In this document: positions 17,549 through 31,169 of the stretch, one piece after another | How positions within the stretch are numbered: the first letter of the stretch is position 1 | How the letters are laid out: every line of letters starts with the position of its first letter | Assembly: GCA_037178675.1 (NCBI GenBank) | Contig: JAYMGJ010000197.1 | Location: 1 to 37,239 of the forward strand | Origin: Scleroderma bovista | Taxonomy: Eukaryota; Basidiomycota; Agaricomycetes; Boletales; Sclerodermataceae | Reading direction: 5' to 3' | Length of the DNA: 37,239 nt | Position numbers and translations under genes: made by a program | The notes under the pieces: generated by a model | Told to the model about the DNA's origin: nothing | The model's input: only the letters and a program-made list of their open reading frames with translations | The model's database searches: none

Positions 17549-17699
17549 CGACTACAGAGCCTGTAATCACACTCGAATCCGATGGGAAAAGGGTGTATAT
17601 TGGCACATATCACCATAGGAATATGTTGGCGAATCTGTTCATACAATGGTTGGAAACGGTAACCTTTCGATTCATATTCAGAGGTGTTCTGAAAACTAA
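17549..17699. other. Native flank after the retrotransposon
   Basis: About 150 bp that would have been contiguous with sequence upstream of 8119 before insertion. CGAATCCGATGG near 17573 resembles the insertion flank itself. I see no transposon terminus matching the left repeats, and no gene. Confidence 0.4.
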
Positions 17700-17936
17700 T
17701 CACACCCCGGGTATACTACGATCACACCTATTACCCTGACTATTCCCGCACCTGATTAAAAACTCGTTTCCGCAGTGAGTGCAAGGGAAACCGGCCGAGA
17801 TTAGGAGACACAACCCTCCCAGGCAAGTATAGGTGTCGTGCTTGCTCGACACAGCGGCCGTAGTGATGTCCACAAGATCGGACGGCGAACGGCCGATACG
17901 GTAGTCGGCACACAAAGGTGGCAAAACTGAGATCAT
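17700..17936 (-). CDS. Small hypothetical protein (78 aa), weak candidate
   Basis: From the ATG at 17936 the minus strand encodes a short protein with several cysteines, including FPCTHCGNEF and IRCGN, and ends TGA at 17700. On the same strand a TATATA sits near 18120, followed by a CT-rich stretch (TTCCGTCTTCTTCTC), an arrangement like a fungal promoter and start site. The frame also extends upstream to about 18194, and a competing frame is open from 18357 to 17740, so frame and start are uncertain. No domain is recognised. It could be a gene, an exon of one, or chance. Confidence 0.25.
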   Translation of the reverse strand: MISVLPPLCADYRIGRSPSDLVDITTAAVSSKHDTYTCLGGLCLLISAGFPCTHCGNEFLIRCGNSQGNRCDRSIPGV

Positions 17937-18194
17937 CGTTTCTTCTGACAGGAAGAACTCGGAGTTGTCTTCTGCTGTCGAGTGGTATGGATGGGGAGAA
18001 TGGATCTTGCAACAAGAAAGCAGCAGAGCTAAATCTCTTCGAAAGCGAGAAAGCAGGACTGGTAAACATGAAATCGTGTAGGATGGCAACACAGTAGAAA
18101 AAAGAGAAGAAGACGGAAGGTATATAAGGCATCCAGGTGGTAACTGTGAAGGTGGTCGAGAATGACTGTGAGGGTTTGTGGGGGAAATTTTCAA

Positions 18195-21100
18195 ATGCTT
18201 GGAGGTTGGGCTCCTTTAAACTTTTTTCCACAGGGAACCAGCAAATGTCAAGTCTTGCAGAAACGGACCATAGGATGGCCAGGTGAGGCCCGCCTTTTTG
18301 GGGTGTGTGCACTGTGTACCATCGGGTGAAGATGGCACGCAGCCGCGTGAGAAACAAATGAAAGTTAGAAAATGTCTAATGCAGAACCCGCTCGGTATGT
18401 AAAGCCTTTTAACGGAAACAAGTTAACGCATTTCCAGAGGAACCTGTGGTGGTATTTTCCACATGTTGCAATATATTGGACGGCACTACTTTCTGGCTGC
18501 AGCGTGACGGGTGGAGGCTCTATTTACCAACTTCACGTCCCGAAGCTCTCAAGCTTCGGTCACTATCCGGGGAGACATCAACTATACTCAATTATTCGAC
18601 GATCGCAAAACCCACTCGCCTGGATAGTATTTTCGTGAGGAACAACAACGACCATGAACATCAAGTGCAAGTACCAGTGTAGCCAGCCATTGCCACGCAC
18701 TCCGATTGCAACAGCACCCGGCGGTAATCGTAAGGACAACGGTCATTATGGCTCGCAAAGCCAAATAATAAGAGATGAGTTCCTTCAAATACGGTGTTCC
18801 CAACAAGTATCTGTGCACCAAGGTTTTACCTGGTTTAGAGCAACCTATGTACCCTCACATCTTTGGGTTGGCTCTGGGAAATTAATGATACCCATGGCCA
18901 ATCCACTACGTACTACCGTAGGCCTAAGAAGAACATATCGTGACTCAGTAGTCAGTGTGATAAATAACAAGGAATGCGTTCTGCATTGAGATTGGATGGT
19001 TAACGACTGACGGCACACTGTGATGGGGTAGTCCAACGTCATGAGCATTGTCTTCTTCGGAGTAGCCATTGTTCTCCAGTATGGATATAAGAGACTCAGG
19101 GTCAGTTAGCCTTCTGGAGAAAACTCTATATGGAATCCCCACAGCAGAGAATGTAAAACTGGTGAACATGATCATGGCATAGGCGGATGCTGAAGAGAGT
19201 GATGCGGCAGCTTATATTATACCCTGGTGGTGACCGCGAGGGTATGGTTTGAAACTCCGCATGCGCAATGGCGACTCCCAGCACTCAAGCTCAAATATTT
19301 GCTTTGCCGATTCACCCAATATCGGTAGTCTGGTCAACCCTGTACTGAAACTGTACCTATACCCTCTCGTTATCACGGTCCACAAACCTGGGGAGCCTTT
19401 GGAAATCGACACAGCTTACAGTTCTCAGCCTTCCCATAAAAGGGTTCCCGAGCAGGAATTAAACGGAGGACACATACTTTGAGGAAGAGGCACCACTAAC
19501 AAAAAAATACCCTTCTTTGTGGTACGTGTAGGAAGATTTATTGACTGTAGGAGACCTGGCCTGGTGAGTGCAAGCTACTTACTGAAGGTGCCGATGACGT
19601 ACAATATGTAGAAGAATGAGGCAAACTACTCTGCTTCCAAGCAAGAAAGCTGGAATGGCGCTGAATCAATGCATTCCCTTGGATCTGATGAGGATATCCT
19701 CTCCTCTTCCCCAATTTTGCGCGATGTGGATCGAACCTGGTAATGGATCAGGTAGATGTCAAAATTAGGCTGGGGTTGCACAAAAACCCCATCTGTCACT
19801 CACTTATCAAACTTCTCTCTTCCAAATTTCATTCTTTGACTATGATGGAACGGTGTACGTGGAAATGGCAATGATTTTTCTCTGATGGAATGCAACTCAG
19901 ACGATGGGCCTGATATATGTGCATGGAGTTCCAGTGTCGGAAATACTGGAAAACGATTAGACCGAGGCTGATGCACCGATTATCGTTTTCTAGGAAACCC
20001 TGCGGCATAAACATGCCCCGGAAAAGTTCTGGAGTCTGGAACCGTGTATAGTCCGATATTCACTTCGTTAAAAAGCTTTGGCGCTGTTTTCCCAGTCAAA
20101 GTCTGGGGTTATTCCCCACAGACATCGTAGCCCCTACTAGGCATAGCTTGCCCGATGCTCAGCGCATGATCAATCATTGACACATAACTTTGTTAGTGAC
20201 CGAACCAGGTTTCGAGCCGGAGAACCCACGTCTGCAAAGAAATGTTCGGAGGCATGAGTTGTAATCAGCAAGATATATTGACACAACAAAACAATGAATA
20301 CATCCCAACGAAAAATGGAAGAGCATGCGTCACTGTCTGTCTCTTGTATCAGCTCGTATAACCTGGGTGTTTATGTAAGTTTATTCCCGCTGAGCTATGC
20401 TGCTTACATGTGCAATAACTTCATACTACGGATGCTGAAGATGCCAGCGGCCGAAGTGGCATCTCCAAGGAGAGGCCATGTAATGGATTGTGTTCTTTTT
20501 TGGGGGTATAAATTACTGCCCCTGGTCAAACATTTATCCTGGGAAACATAACCCCTAGACCTGTGTAGGGCGGCGCTTAGTGACCTATCTGAAAGGCTCG
20601 ACTCGCATTGGCAACCTGTGAAAACCATCACGAGGCTGTTTAAAGGCAAGTCGCCTTTCTGCCATGGTGTTAATACGCTAATGGAGTTGTTGGCACTGCC
20701 ATGTATACTCCGGATCTGCATCTTATCACACCAATGAACAACCGTGGATGCCACCACCTACCATTATGAGATAAGTGTGGCAGGTGTGGGGTTCTGATAG
20801 CTGTCCCTGAAATTGATGTGGAGCATGTGGGTCATGTCAAAATTGAACTCGAGCTGAAGAGGAAGGCTCTGTCGACGTACTTCCGAAATCAGTTTGCTGT
20901 ATGCTACGAGTGCTCTTCCTTGTAGTTGCCCAGTGGCCTTTTCCTCCGCTCAAAAATATGCGGAAGAATGTTTGATTGCATTAATATTGATTTCCGATGG
21001 ACTGGGCCGCCTCTTTTACAAGTTCCTGAATGCGGGTTATCCAATGGTAAGACATTCATTACAAGTTTCGCCGATAAAGGAACAAAGCTTGCCGACCACG

Positions 21101-24100
21101 CCTTTCTTCAAGTTGCATTGAGTTCACAGATCACCCAAATCATATATAATAGCCTTGCGTGACAGTTTGCAGACCGTCAAGAATTTCTACATTTGACATA
21201 TTAGTTACGGTACATACTCGACATACTAATGACGCAATCACCTGATTAAGCCCGGGTCTAGCTCCAGTAGGCCATGTCCCTGCAGGAACGGGAACCACAA
21301 CGACAACCTGGGGAAAGAGTTCTGCATGATATATGTAGCATACACTGGTGGACAGCATATTGAGGTGCTTTTCAGCTGCCTCCAACCAATCCTCCGTATA
21401 CCTTACTATTCCTTGAAGTCCTACCTAGCCAGACATATCGGATGTTTACAACGTCCGCATCTCCCCTTTGGTCTATGATCTTTATAGCCCTTGCTCCAAT
21501 TGAAATTTGCTACCGTTTTTCCACTCCCAAGTCAACACGTACGGAAGGCTGTTATTGGTCGTCGGACTTTCTCCTACACCGTAATATTTCAATAGCACAG
21601 TAAAGTGATGATGTTGCAATCACAGTGTCCGACTGCGCAAGGGCATCTGAAACGGGGTCAACAGGGCGTCACTTTAAGACATACTGATACAACGGGTGGC
21701 TTACGTAGCAGCGCATGTACACTGGTCCCCGACGTTGAACATGACAGTAGGAATTTGTGAGCTTGCAGTATGCAACATTCTGCAGGGATTTTTGAGGACT
21801 GAGAACATTGGACAAAGCTCTATGGTGGGCCCGTCCAAGCTTTTTGACAGGCAGTGTATGGCTCAAATAGGACACACAAACCTTAACCTTGAAGAGATCA
21901 CCTGCACGGCACCTGGGCGTGAGGTACCCACCTTCGTGAGTGACTGATTTGGCAACTTCCTGTTGAATTAGCTCTACCCTGACCCAAACTTCAATGAGAA
22001 AATAATCATGTTGCACACAGGAAATAGATTTCCCCTCCCGTATCGCCACGTATCGCCGGCGTTCGTCCCCACATGACCTTCTCATTGCACGGGAATCAAC
22101 TCACAAGTCACCAATCCTCATACCAGTACCCAAGCGCTAGTTCCGTCTGCCGGGATACGTAGGCTGATGATGCGCTCCACTAGACAGCCGCCATAAATGT
22201 GGTAAAACCACTTCTCCGTTACTTGCATCTTGATCTCCGGTGAGCTTCGATTAAATGATGTGGAACGATACGTCAGTAACTTGACGGTTGAACTTCCTGC
22301 CACCTATTACATAAGGCAAGGATGACCCTCTCCAAATCCCCAGTCATCCTAATCATCCTCCTTTGCTGCATCTACGTAGTATCCGTGGCCCAGACTGATG
22401 GGATGCCGCCTGAAATTATATTTAGAAGCCCAACTGCACGGCCTATGGAGTTAAGGTGACCGGTGGATCTGGGTGGGTGTGGCACGATGGCAGCGTACTG
22501 GCATGCACAGTGGCAGGAGACGAAGCTGTCCTGTGGTGAGCCGAAGTTTACTGCTGCTCCCATTAATGGTGCACGCTATTTCATCAACCTATCTTAGCGG
22601 AGCTATAGGATCTTGCACCCAGATTGTTGAAAGAGGCGCTGTACTTCATCATGCTGGAAGATAGCTCTATACTGGTTACAGTAGCTCTGTGACATTCGAC
22701 ACTTCTCATTGCATCCAGGCTTGATAATTATGTTTCCTTATGGGTAGCAGACGCAAAGGCACCTTGACATTGCCCTTACCGGCTGGTAGCAATCCCCGTT
22801 AGTAGGCTGTTCAAACGTCCATATTGATCCTGCCTCACAGGAAAGCGATTCTTCTCAGTTGGTCCATTTGTTGGCGCTTTATCTTCGCCATCGTTCCCGT
22901 TCCAGCCTGATGGTCTGGGACATCTGGAAGTGTGCTTCAACCCATCTTCCCTGGTTTTCCGTATCCCTGAAGGATTGGATGAAGTTTCTTCCGCTGCATT
23001 ACCCTATGCGTTTATCTCGAGTGGTCACGAGGGCTATATTTCCATTGAGACTGGAGCAAGGAAACAACACGGAGGGTGTGGTTTAGCAAGGTTCAGAATA
23101 TGGTAAATGGGCTAATACGGTATGGCGGGGGTAAGAATAATGATTTTCTAGAATGTCGAAGACGGTCAACTCAGTCAAGAAGAATAGTTAATATCGTTCC
23201 AAACTTCCTTATGGCTGGTTTTGATGTGGTGTTGGATTACTTGCATATAACTAAAACAAAATTTCCCTATAGCTAAAGACATTTAATTCAAGTGGAGTCT
23301 CGTTCAAAAGAAAAAGGAGTATGCGGGTGAACATACCCTTTCAGCCCAATGTGGGACCTTCATTCCCGGTGTTGCTCATGTTGTGTCTGAGACTGATGCC
23401 ATATGAGGCCTGAAGATATTGGCAAGAAGGCACAACTTCATTTTTCGCATTGAGGAAACTGTGTTGGTCGCAGTCTCATCGTAAAGGGAGGCTAAAGAAA
23501 ATATCAACACGTTGCTAGGCAGCATTTGGTTACCATCGTAAATGTGCACTAACTCACCCCATACTGGCCAGCCCATGGTTGTTGTATAGAATGGGGATCC
23601 AACAGTTGTTCACTCCAAAAGCCTATCCACCAAATCTGCTAGTCATCGGTGCGGTGCAAATTTGTGGTGGTGAACTTATATAGGATAAAAGGATGCCACA
23701 CTCAACTTCTTCGCTTTGTCCGCAAAAATAGATATCCCATGGGCCACGAACAAAATACTGTAATGCTCTTCTCAGACTGGCGGCGAATCACCCAAACCAT
23801 TTGGTTACAGCTCGGGATGAAATCTTCATCCCCGATTGCAATTTCATTGGGAGCTATCCACGCATTCGCCCACTCGTAGAATCCATGAAGGACCAACAAC
23901 AACGACTCACCAACGACTTCATGTACCTGTGAATGTTGTATGGGAGAGGCAGCGAGACTTATTATCCTCCGGCAGAGTTACATCCATAGATCCTGGTCAA
24001 TAGATGCGTCCTACTTGTTCAGCCGAATATGATGCAGTTATTACACTACATAATTGCACACTTTATATTTCACCAGGTTTCGAATGGCTCGATTAGCACT

Positions 24101-25382
24101 ATGCAGCAAGGTGGTTGACCATGATGAACTGGAAAATGTGAGCTCGTCAAAAGCGAAGGCAATTCTCCCACCTCAGAAAGACAACACTATTACGGAAAAG
24201 AGAGCTATCCATACACTTCCTGGACACGCTTAATTAACTTCCGCTGCGTGCAACATCTATTGGCATAGCTAAATTGTGTATGGTGATGAGATGATCTCCA
24301 TCGGGTGCCTGAAATTTGTAGGAAAAGCGTAATTCCTGAGAAGGTAAGTCATCATAACATAATATCAGGTGTAGCTGGTCCTGTGTGCGAAGAGGATCGA
24401 TCGACTAGTCCTATCCGACATGTTCAATAGTGGACCGGGGCAGTGCACCGTCCGTTTTGCAACAAGTGTGAAACGTCCCTGAAACAGGTCACCATCACAG
24501 CTTGTGTATTGTACCAGAAACGAAGGGACATACATAATTGACCAGGGCTTGTCAGTATCCATATGGTCCAAGTGAGAGTTGCGAGATTTGAGGAGTACGT
24601 TATCAAACTGGCAAATATGATGAATGCTCACACTAGTGACGCCTTTCAATTTCACTGGGAAAACGCCAAAAAGTTGCATAGCGGGTCAAAATGTATGAAC
24701 CGGGGTGTTTTAGGGTTGGCCCAACCTGACCTAATCAAGTATCAGGACTCAGCAAGTCTGTTTGAAAGTTCTTCGAAACGGATCCGAGGTGAATTTCGTG
24801 TGCGCTGAAGGGGAAGTGCAACAAACATAGTTTGTTCTTTGTTTTACGACTGTGCATACTGGCCACTGCCAAGAGCTGTCCCTGCCAGTGGGATGCACTG
24901 TCAATCATAACCGTCCAACCGAGCACAATCGCCTAGACCATTATCGTGAAACCGACTACATATGAGTCTTGTGAGTTTTGTCGAGAACCAGATTCTTGCT
25001 GTTGTTGCGACTGAGGGCTGCGAAAAAGATACACCATGGAATGCGACACGAAAGATGTGATATAGCCCTCTAGCCGATTGTGACGTTTAAACTGACAGTA
25101 CCAGAGTGTGCGAGCCGTAAATCGGGTTCATGTCAACTGTCCAATGTCAACAGAGGCTGAACACTGGACAGGGCTGAACGGTTCCGGGGTCCGACTTCAG
25201 CCCAGCTCGCGGTGTACCAGTGCCCGCGGTCAGCACAGCTCTAACATTCGCGATACACTCCATCACTAACGCACGACTGCGTCCACTAACACTGTTCTCT
25301 CCTTCACACTAGGTCCCCCCCGTGCTGGTACTCGGCGTCCAGGACCATTTCAGAATACCCTTGTCCATAGTTCGATACCAAC
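18195..25382. other. Gene-poor 7-kb tract, nothing recognisable
   Basis: All open frames are short (under about 140 codons), overlap on both strands and show no conserved motif that I recognise. The least unconvincing are 18446-18682 (+), whose C-terminal half reads like real protein, and 21669-22085 (-). No LTR, terminal repeat, transposase, rRNA or complete tRNA is visible. A tRNA B-box-like GGTTCGATCC lies on the minus strand near 19727, without a matching A box or T-stem. The last ~300 bp (from about 25080) are likely promoter and 5' UTR of the flippase gene, with a CT-rich TCTCTCCTTCACACTAG just upstream that could end a 5' UTR intron. Confidence 0.5.
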
Positions 25383-28300
25383 ATGTCTCTATCCAAACGC
25401 CACTCGCAGCCAGAAGAGTTAACGGACGACGAAGCACACGACGGTCCGATAGACCCCGAACTACGGCTTCGCACAGTTCGCACAGCTGCTTCCACCATCG
25501 CAGAGTCAATTCGTTCCGAACAGCGAGCAGAGAGGCGAAAAACCACACGTAAAAAGCGCTCTCGGTTCTTTCGGCGCGAGAAGAGACCAAAGACAGCAGA
25601 ATCAGCAGTCTCTAATGCGACTACGGCTGGTGCTCATATCCATGGACAACGTCGAAATATATACGTCAACTCCCCTCTTTCGCCATCAGAGTTGGACCAG
25701 CACGGAGAACCTCTAGCGCGATATGCAAGGAACAAAGTCCGGACGAGCAGTATGTACTGTGATGTCCAATCCTCGATATGAGCTCATCTTGGACAAGGAT
25801 ACACTCTTTTGACATTCTTGCCAAAGAATATGCTCGAGCAGTTTCGCAGGTGTGTCTTGCATACATCATATGAATGACGCTGACAACGCATCTCCAGGAT
25901 AGCCAACATCTACTTTTTAGCGCTGGTAATATTCCAACGTACGTACTCGCCACTACTCCATTTCTTGTCCCTAAACATTTCTAGTATTTCCAATTTTCGG
26001 AGCTGCATCCGCGTCTACCGCCGCACTCCCGCTCCTATTCATCCTTACAGTAACAGCCATCAAGGATGGGGTTGAGGATTATCGCCGTGCACAGGTGGAT
26101 GAGGAGGTGAATACATCTGCAGTGACCAAACTCGGACAATGGCGCAACGTCAATGTGGCCTCGGACCCTCGCCCGTGGTATCAGCGTCTCCTACGTATCA
26201 ACCCCCCGGGCAAGATTTCAAAGGGGGTCAAGAAACTCCGCGAAAAGGAAACCGGTGATGGGATGCGCGTCGTCCTTAGTAAAAATGGCTACGACGATCG
26301 GACGAGCACAAGCACGGCAGACCTCAACGCCAGTGTTAATAGCTTCTCACGACCGACTGGTGCAGGTGGAAGGCACCTAGAAGACATACAAAGCATCGAT
26401 TCGCACACGTACCCCCCAGGATTACATCAAGCTGACGAAGTGGGTGGATGGAATCAGCAGAATCCGTCGCTGTCTAGGTATCAACAGTCCATCAATTCCC
26501 GGTCTTCACTTGGCGTCGTTGACTGGAAACGCAGAACAACGGGGACAGTGCTGTGGGAGCGGACGCTGTGGAAGAAGCTCGAGGTCGGCGATATCGTGCT
26601 TCTACGGGACAATGAACAAGTGCCAGCGGACATCGTCGTGCTGTCGACGTCTGATTCTGACGGTCTCTGTTATGTTGAGACCAAGAACCTGGATGGCGAG
26701 ACAAATCTCAAGGCGAGGAAAGCCCTTCGTGCGACGTCTTCCCTCAGCTCAGAGGAAGACATCGAGAAGGCGTCTTTTGTTCTCGACTCAGAGCCTCCGC
26801 ACCAGAACTTGTACTTGTACAATGCGGTGCTGAGGTACACCGACGCAGCTACGGGTGAACCACGCAGAGAGGGCGTTACAATTAACGAGCTCCTACTACG
26901 CGGTTGCACCGTCAGGAACACAGCCTGGATCATTGGTCTTGTCGTTTTCACCGGCCCGGACACCAAGATATACCTGAACGGTGGCCTGACACCATCTAAG
27001 CAATCCAAGATCTCCAAGGAAACAAACTTCAGCGTGGTGGTGAACTTTATATTTTTGGTGGTCATCTGCACGCTCTCGGCCATCATCAGCGGTGTCATGG
27101 ATGGTCTTCAAGCCACGAGCACTAAGATATACGAGCAAGGGGTTGATCCGACCAACTCCACCATTTTAAATGCCCTTGTCACGTTTGTGTAAGCAAAGTA
27201 CCTTCGACACTGGGATAAGAAATTTAACGATATTACAGGTCCTGTTTGATCGCCTTCCAGAACATCGTCCCTGTGTCCCTCTTCATTTCTATCGAGATCG
27301 TCAAGACTGTCCAAGCGTACTTCATTGCCCAAGACGTTGACATGTACTACAAGCCTTTCGACACAGCATGTATCCCCAAGAACTGGGGTATCTCAGACGA
27401 TCTCGGCCAGATCGAGTATATATTCTCCGACAAGACGGGCACGCTCACTCAGAATGTCATGGAGTTCCAGAAATGCTCGATCCACGGTGTTGTATACGGT
27501 GAGGGTGTCACTGAGGCGCAACGTGGAGCTGCTAAGCGGGAGGGACGGGAGGCCATTGATCCCGAGGAGCTTTCACAGAGGCTGGCCGCATTCAAGGCTG
27601 AAATGATTAATAAGCTGATGCGGCTATTTAAGAACCGATATGTGCAGGTCGACAAGCTCACCCTCATCTCGCCCAAGCTCGCCGAGGACATAGCAGACCG
27701 CTCGTCTGAGCAAGCGTCCCACATCGTTGCATTCTTCCGCGCGCTCGCTGTTTGCCACACTGTACTCGCTGACAAGCCAGAGCCGTCGGAGAAGCCACAT
27801 CATTTGGAGTACAAAGCAGAATCGCCGGACGAGGCTGCGCTCGTCGGTGCCGCTCGAGATGTTGGATTCCCGTTTGTGGGCAAGTCGAAGGACACGCTCG
27901 ATATCGAGGTTTTGGGTCAGCCCGAACGGTACACGCTCCTCAAGACGCTTGAGTTTAACAGCTCGAGGAAGCGAATGAGCGTCATCGTCCGTGCACCAGA
28001 CGGTAGGATCATCCTGTACTGCAAGGGTGCCGACACGGTTATTTATCAGAGGCTCTCCCCAAATGTCCATCCGGCGCTGACGGAGAAGACAAGCAAGGAC
28101 ATGGACGCATTCGCAAACGGGGGGCTGAGGACGCTGTGTATCGCATATAGGGTCCTGGACGAGGGGGAATTTTTGACGTGGGTTAGGACCTATGAGGCGG
28201 CGACTTCGGCGACCGAGAACAGGGAGGAGGAAATCGAAAAGGCGGCTTCTCAAATTGAGCAATCATTGTTGATCCTGGGGGCCACCGCATTGGAGGACAA

Positions 28301-30674
28301 ACTCCAAGAGGGTGTTCCAGATGCCATCGAGACACTCCATCGAGCGGGTATCAAGCTATGGATTCTCACCGGTAAGTAAACTGTACGCTGACTGATCGCT
28401 TTGCACTGGCGGTTTGACGTTATACGCCATTTTAGGCGACAAATTGCAGACAGCGATTGAGATCGGTGCGCTATAGGAAATATTTCAACCTAGATTGTCT
28501 CCACTGATTATGCTATGTAGGTTTCAGCTGCAATCTTCTGAAACAGGACATGGAGATCATGATCCTTTCGGCAGACTCCCCCGAGGGGGCGCGGGCGCAA
28601 ATAGAAGCTGGTCTGAATAAGATCGCATCGGCATTGGGCCCGCCTTCTTGGGACCCCAAGAAGCGCGGGTTTGTACCAGGCGCACAGGCCGCTTTCGCTG
28701 TTGTCATCGATGGAGAGACTCTGCGACATGCGCTCCTCCCCGATATCAAGCCTCTTTTCCTCAACCTGGGCACGCAGTGCGAGACTGTGGTTTGCTGTCG
28801 TGTCTCGCCTGCGCAGAAGGCCCTGACGGTAAAACTAGTGGGTCAATTGGACCTTTACCCGAGGCACGTGTTCTGATAGTTTCATTACAGGTTAAAGAGG
28901 GGCGCAAGGCCATGACACTATCCATAGGCGACGGAGCAAACGATGTAGCCATGATCCAGGAGGCAAATGTGGGTTGTGGGCTACTGGGGCACGAGGGTTC
29001 GCAAGCAGCTATGTCGGCAGATTATGCCTTTGGCCAATTTAGGTTCTTAACAAAGCTGCTGCTTGTGCATGGCCGGTGGTCCTACCAGCGTATCGCTGAC
29101 ATGCACGGCAATTTTTTTTACAAGGTAAGCCCGTTCCCCATTACCCACAACGAGAAGCCCCCCTAAATGCGGAGCATATAGAATGTCATCTGGACGCTGG
29201 CTATGTTTTGGTTCCTGCCGTTCTGCTAGTGGGTCTAGCTTCCTTTGGGCCGAGTTGACGCTCATTTTATTTTCTAGCTTCGACGCCACATATTTGTACG
29301 ACTATAGTTTCATTCTATTTTATAACCTTGTCTTCACCGCCCTTCCTGTGATTGTTCTTGGAGGTAGGCGCTCCATCGTTCTTTGTGGAATGCCGATCAT
29401 TCATGAGCATGTTTAGCGTTCGATCAAGATATTAACGCTAAAGCTGCCATTGCATTCCCCGAGTTGTACGTCCGAGGCATTCGTGGGTTGGAGTACACGC
29501 GCATCAAGTTCTGGTCTTTCATGTTGGATGGTTTATACCAGTCGGCTGTCGTGTTTTTCATTCCTTACTTGGCTTGGTCTCTTGGACTAGCCGCTTCGTG
29601 GAATGGTAGAGGCATAGACTCGCTTGCAGACTTTGGCACGACCGTGGCGGTGGCTGCCATCTTCGCTGCTAACACCTATGTTGGGATGAATACAAACTAG
29701 TGCGCTTTCTACTGCTTTCGGTGATGGTTTTTGGGGTGCTGACGGCATTTTGTAGCTGGACGTTCATCACCTGGATCGTTGTCATTGGATCATCGCTTGT
29801 GATGATCTTGTGGGTTGTTATCTACTCCTATTTGCAACCAAACAACTTCTTCACATCTACCGGGATGTTTGTCAACGAAGTAGAAATTCTCTTCAGCAAT
29901 CTCATGTTCTGGAGCACGGTTGTGTTTTCCGTTTTGGTCGCACTTGGTAAGGAGATTAGTGCTGCCACAATCTTCGAGAAACTGACGGGGTGCATTCTAG
30001 CCCCGCGCTTCATATACAAGTTCGCGCAGTCGACCTACTTCCCGCTGGACAAAGAGATCGTCAGAGAGATGTGGGTCGGCGGGGACTTGAAGGATCGTCT
30101 TGGGATCAAACACCGGAAAAAGTCAAAGAATACGCATTCTGACTTGGAGTCAGCGCCCATGATCCGCGATCCGCATGTCCGCTCAGCCTCTGAGCTGACG
30201 CTACACCAAACCTACCAACCCACGGTCTCTACTCCCGCATTTGAAACTGAAGTGGACGAGCAGCCTCCGGCTCTTGCAACCCTTGTCGTGCCTTCAAGGG
30301 AACAAAATCTATTGGAGTCACAATCTGAGATCTCTCCACAGCTGTCGTATTATTCTCCCACGGACATCCCTGCTTCCTCACCGATATCTGGCCCGCAACA
30401 GCAACCAATTGATGACGTCAGCCATATGACTTTCACAACTCTATCGCCAACATCCCATCAGTCCACCGTTGCATATCCCCTTGACGCTGTTCCGGAGTCG
30501 TATGAGATGCAAGAATGGCACCAACCATCCTATCCGCCTCCAAATGTCCAACCAGCCCCTTCAGGTGCTGAACCATTAGCCGGTGACGGTCGCCACCGGC
30601 CAGAAGAGGAGGGGACTGCACCGGACTTCAGCACTGAAGACTCGCCATCATGGTCGGTGGGACGTGCCTTGTGA
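25383..30674 (+). CDS. DNF1: P4-type phospholipid flippase, Dnf1 class, 12 exons (1570 aa)
   Basis: P4-ATPases move phospholipids from the outer to the inner leaflet; the Dnf1/Dnf2 class acts at the plasma membrane and early endosomes with a Cdc50-family partner. Exons: 25383-25749, 25798-25849, 25898-25938, 25985-27188, 27239-28371, 28436-28465, 28521-28837, 28891-29124, 29182-29228, 29278-29363, 29417-29699, 29756-30674. They total 4,713 nt, an exact multiple of three, and the length is that of a Dnf1-type protein. Seen: NKVRTSRYT entry (from 117), paired TM1-TM2, DGET (390-393), PVSL in TM4 (from 566, the P4 form of the usual cation-site region), phosphorylated Asp in DKTGTLT (D619), SPDEAALVGAARDVGF, nucleotide-binding KGAD (K817), GDGANDV (1061-1067) and the later TM block with YLYDYSFIL. 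ETKNLDGETNLK and DDLGQIEYIFSDKTG are closer to Dnf1 than to Drs2. A hydrophilic Ser/Pro-rich tail of about 200 residues follows the last TM. No lesion is visible; exon 6 is only 30 nt. Confidence 0.95.
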
Positions 30675-31169
30675 GGCTTTTATGTACCATAAAGAGGGGT
30701 CCGCCCAGATCTGTCCTCGCACTTTGTTGTACTCTCGCCCATTTCTTTCTTTCACAAGGTATTACTGATGCAGGACGGGGATAGCCTGAGCTGCATGGAC
30801 TTATTTCCTACCCCCTCCGCTGCCACTACTTACACTTTGTCTATCTATTACTGCCATTCATTCTTGTGCGAGGAGAACACGGATCTTTGCACCCTCTGCC
30901 CACCCCGATGCCACGATTATGACCGGCTCGATCCGAAGCGGCGATTTAATTACAGTGCGATCGATCCCGATATAGATTAGCTATCTTCTGTTCACTCCAC
31001 ACTGTCAGGTTGTTCTGTTCGTTGAATGGCACTCGTTGCATTGTGATCGTTTTCGTACGAAACAAAAAGCAGATATGTGTCCGTACAAAGACATTTGTTC
31101 GCGGAGACAGAAGGCTGCTTTTTGTTTTGTACGCTCTCAGCATGCACAGAGACTCTACTACGTTCATCG
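30675..31169. other. Spacer between flippase and F-box genes
   Basis: About 495 bp of 3' UTR plus upstream region of the next gene. Short frames occur here, but none has a recognisable product. A direct sense repeat of GTACGAAACAAA/GTACAAAGAC type around 31055-31090 is too weak to call. Confidence 0.4.

Noticed and set aside
18446..18682. Plus-strand open frame with protein-like sequence (TSRPEALKLRS, STIAKPTRLDSIF)
   Set aside because: It reads somewhat like coding sequence, but has no known domain, no upstream exon and two overlapping frames; not enough to call.
19720..19745. tRNA gene on the minus strand (GGTTCGATCC)
   Set aside because: The T-stem does not pair and there is no A box or acceptor stem at the right distance.
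21669..22085. Minus-strand open frame of 138 codons
   Set aside because: No motif, no splice context and an overlapping open frame on the other strand.
23811..23834. Hairpin GGGATGAA/TTCATCCC
   Set aside because: Short, isolated, no adjacent gene or T-run; no role can be supported.
30579..30600. Inverted repeat GCCGGTG/CACCGGC
   Set aside because: Only 7-bp arms in GC-rich coding sequence of the flippase tail; expected by chance.
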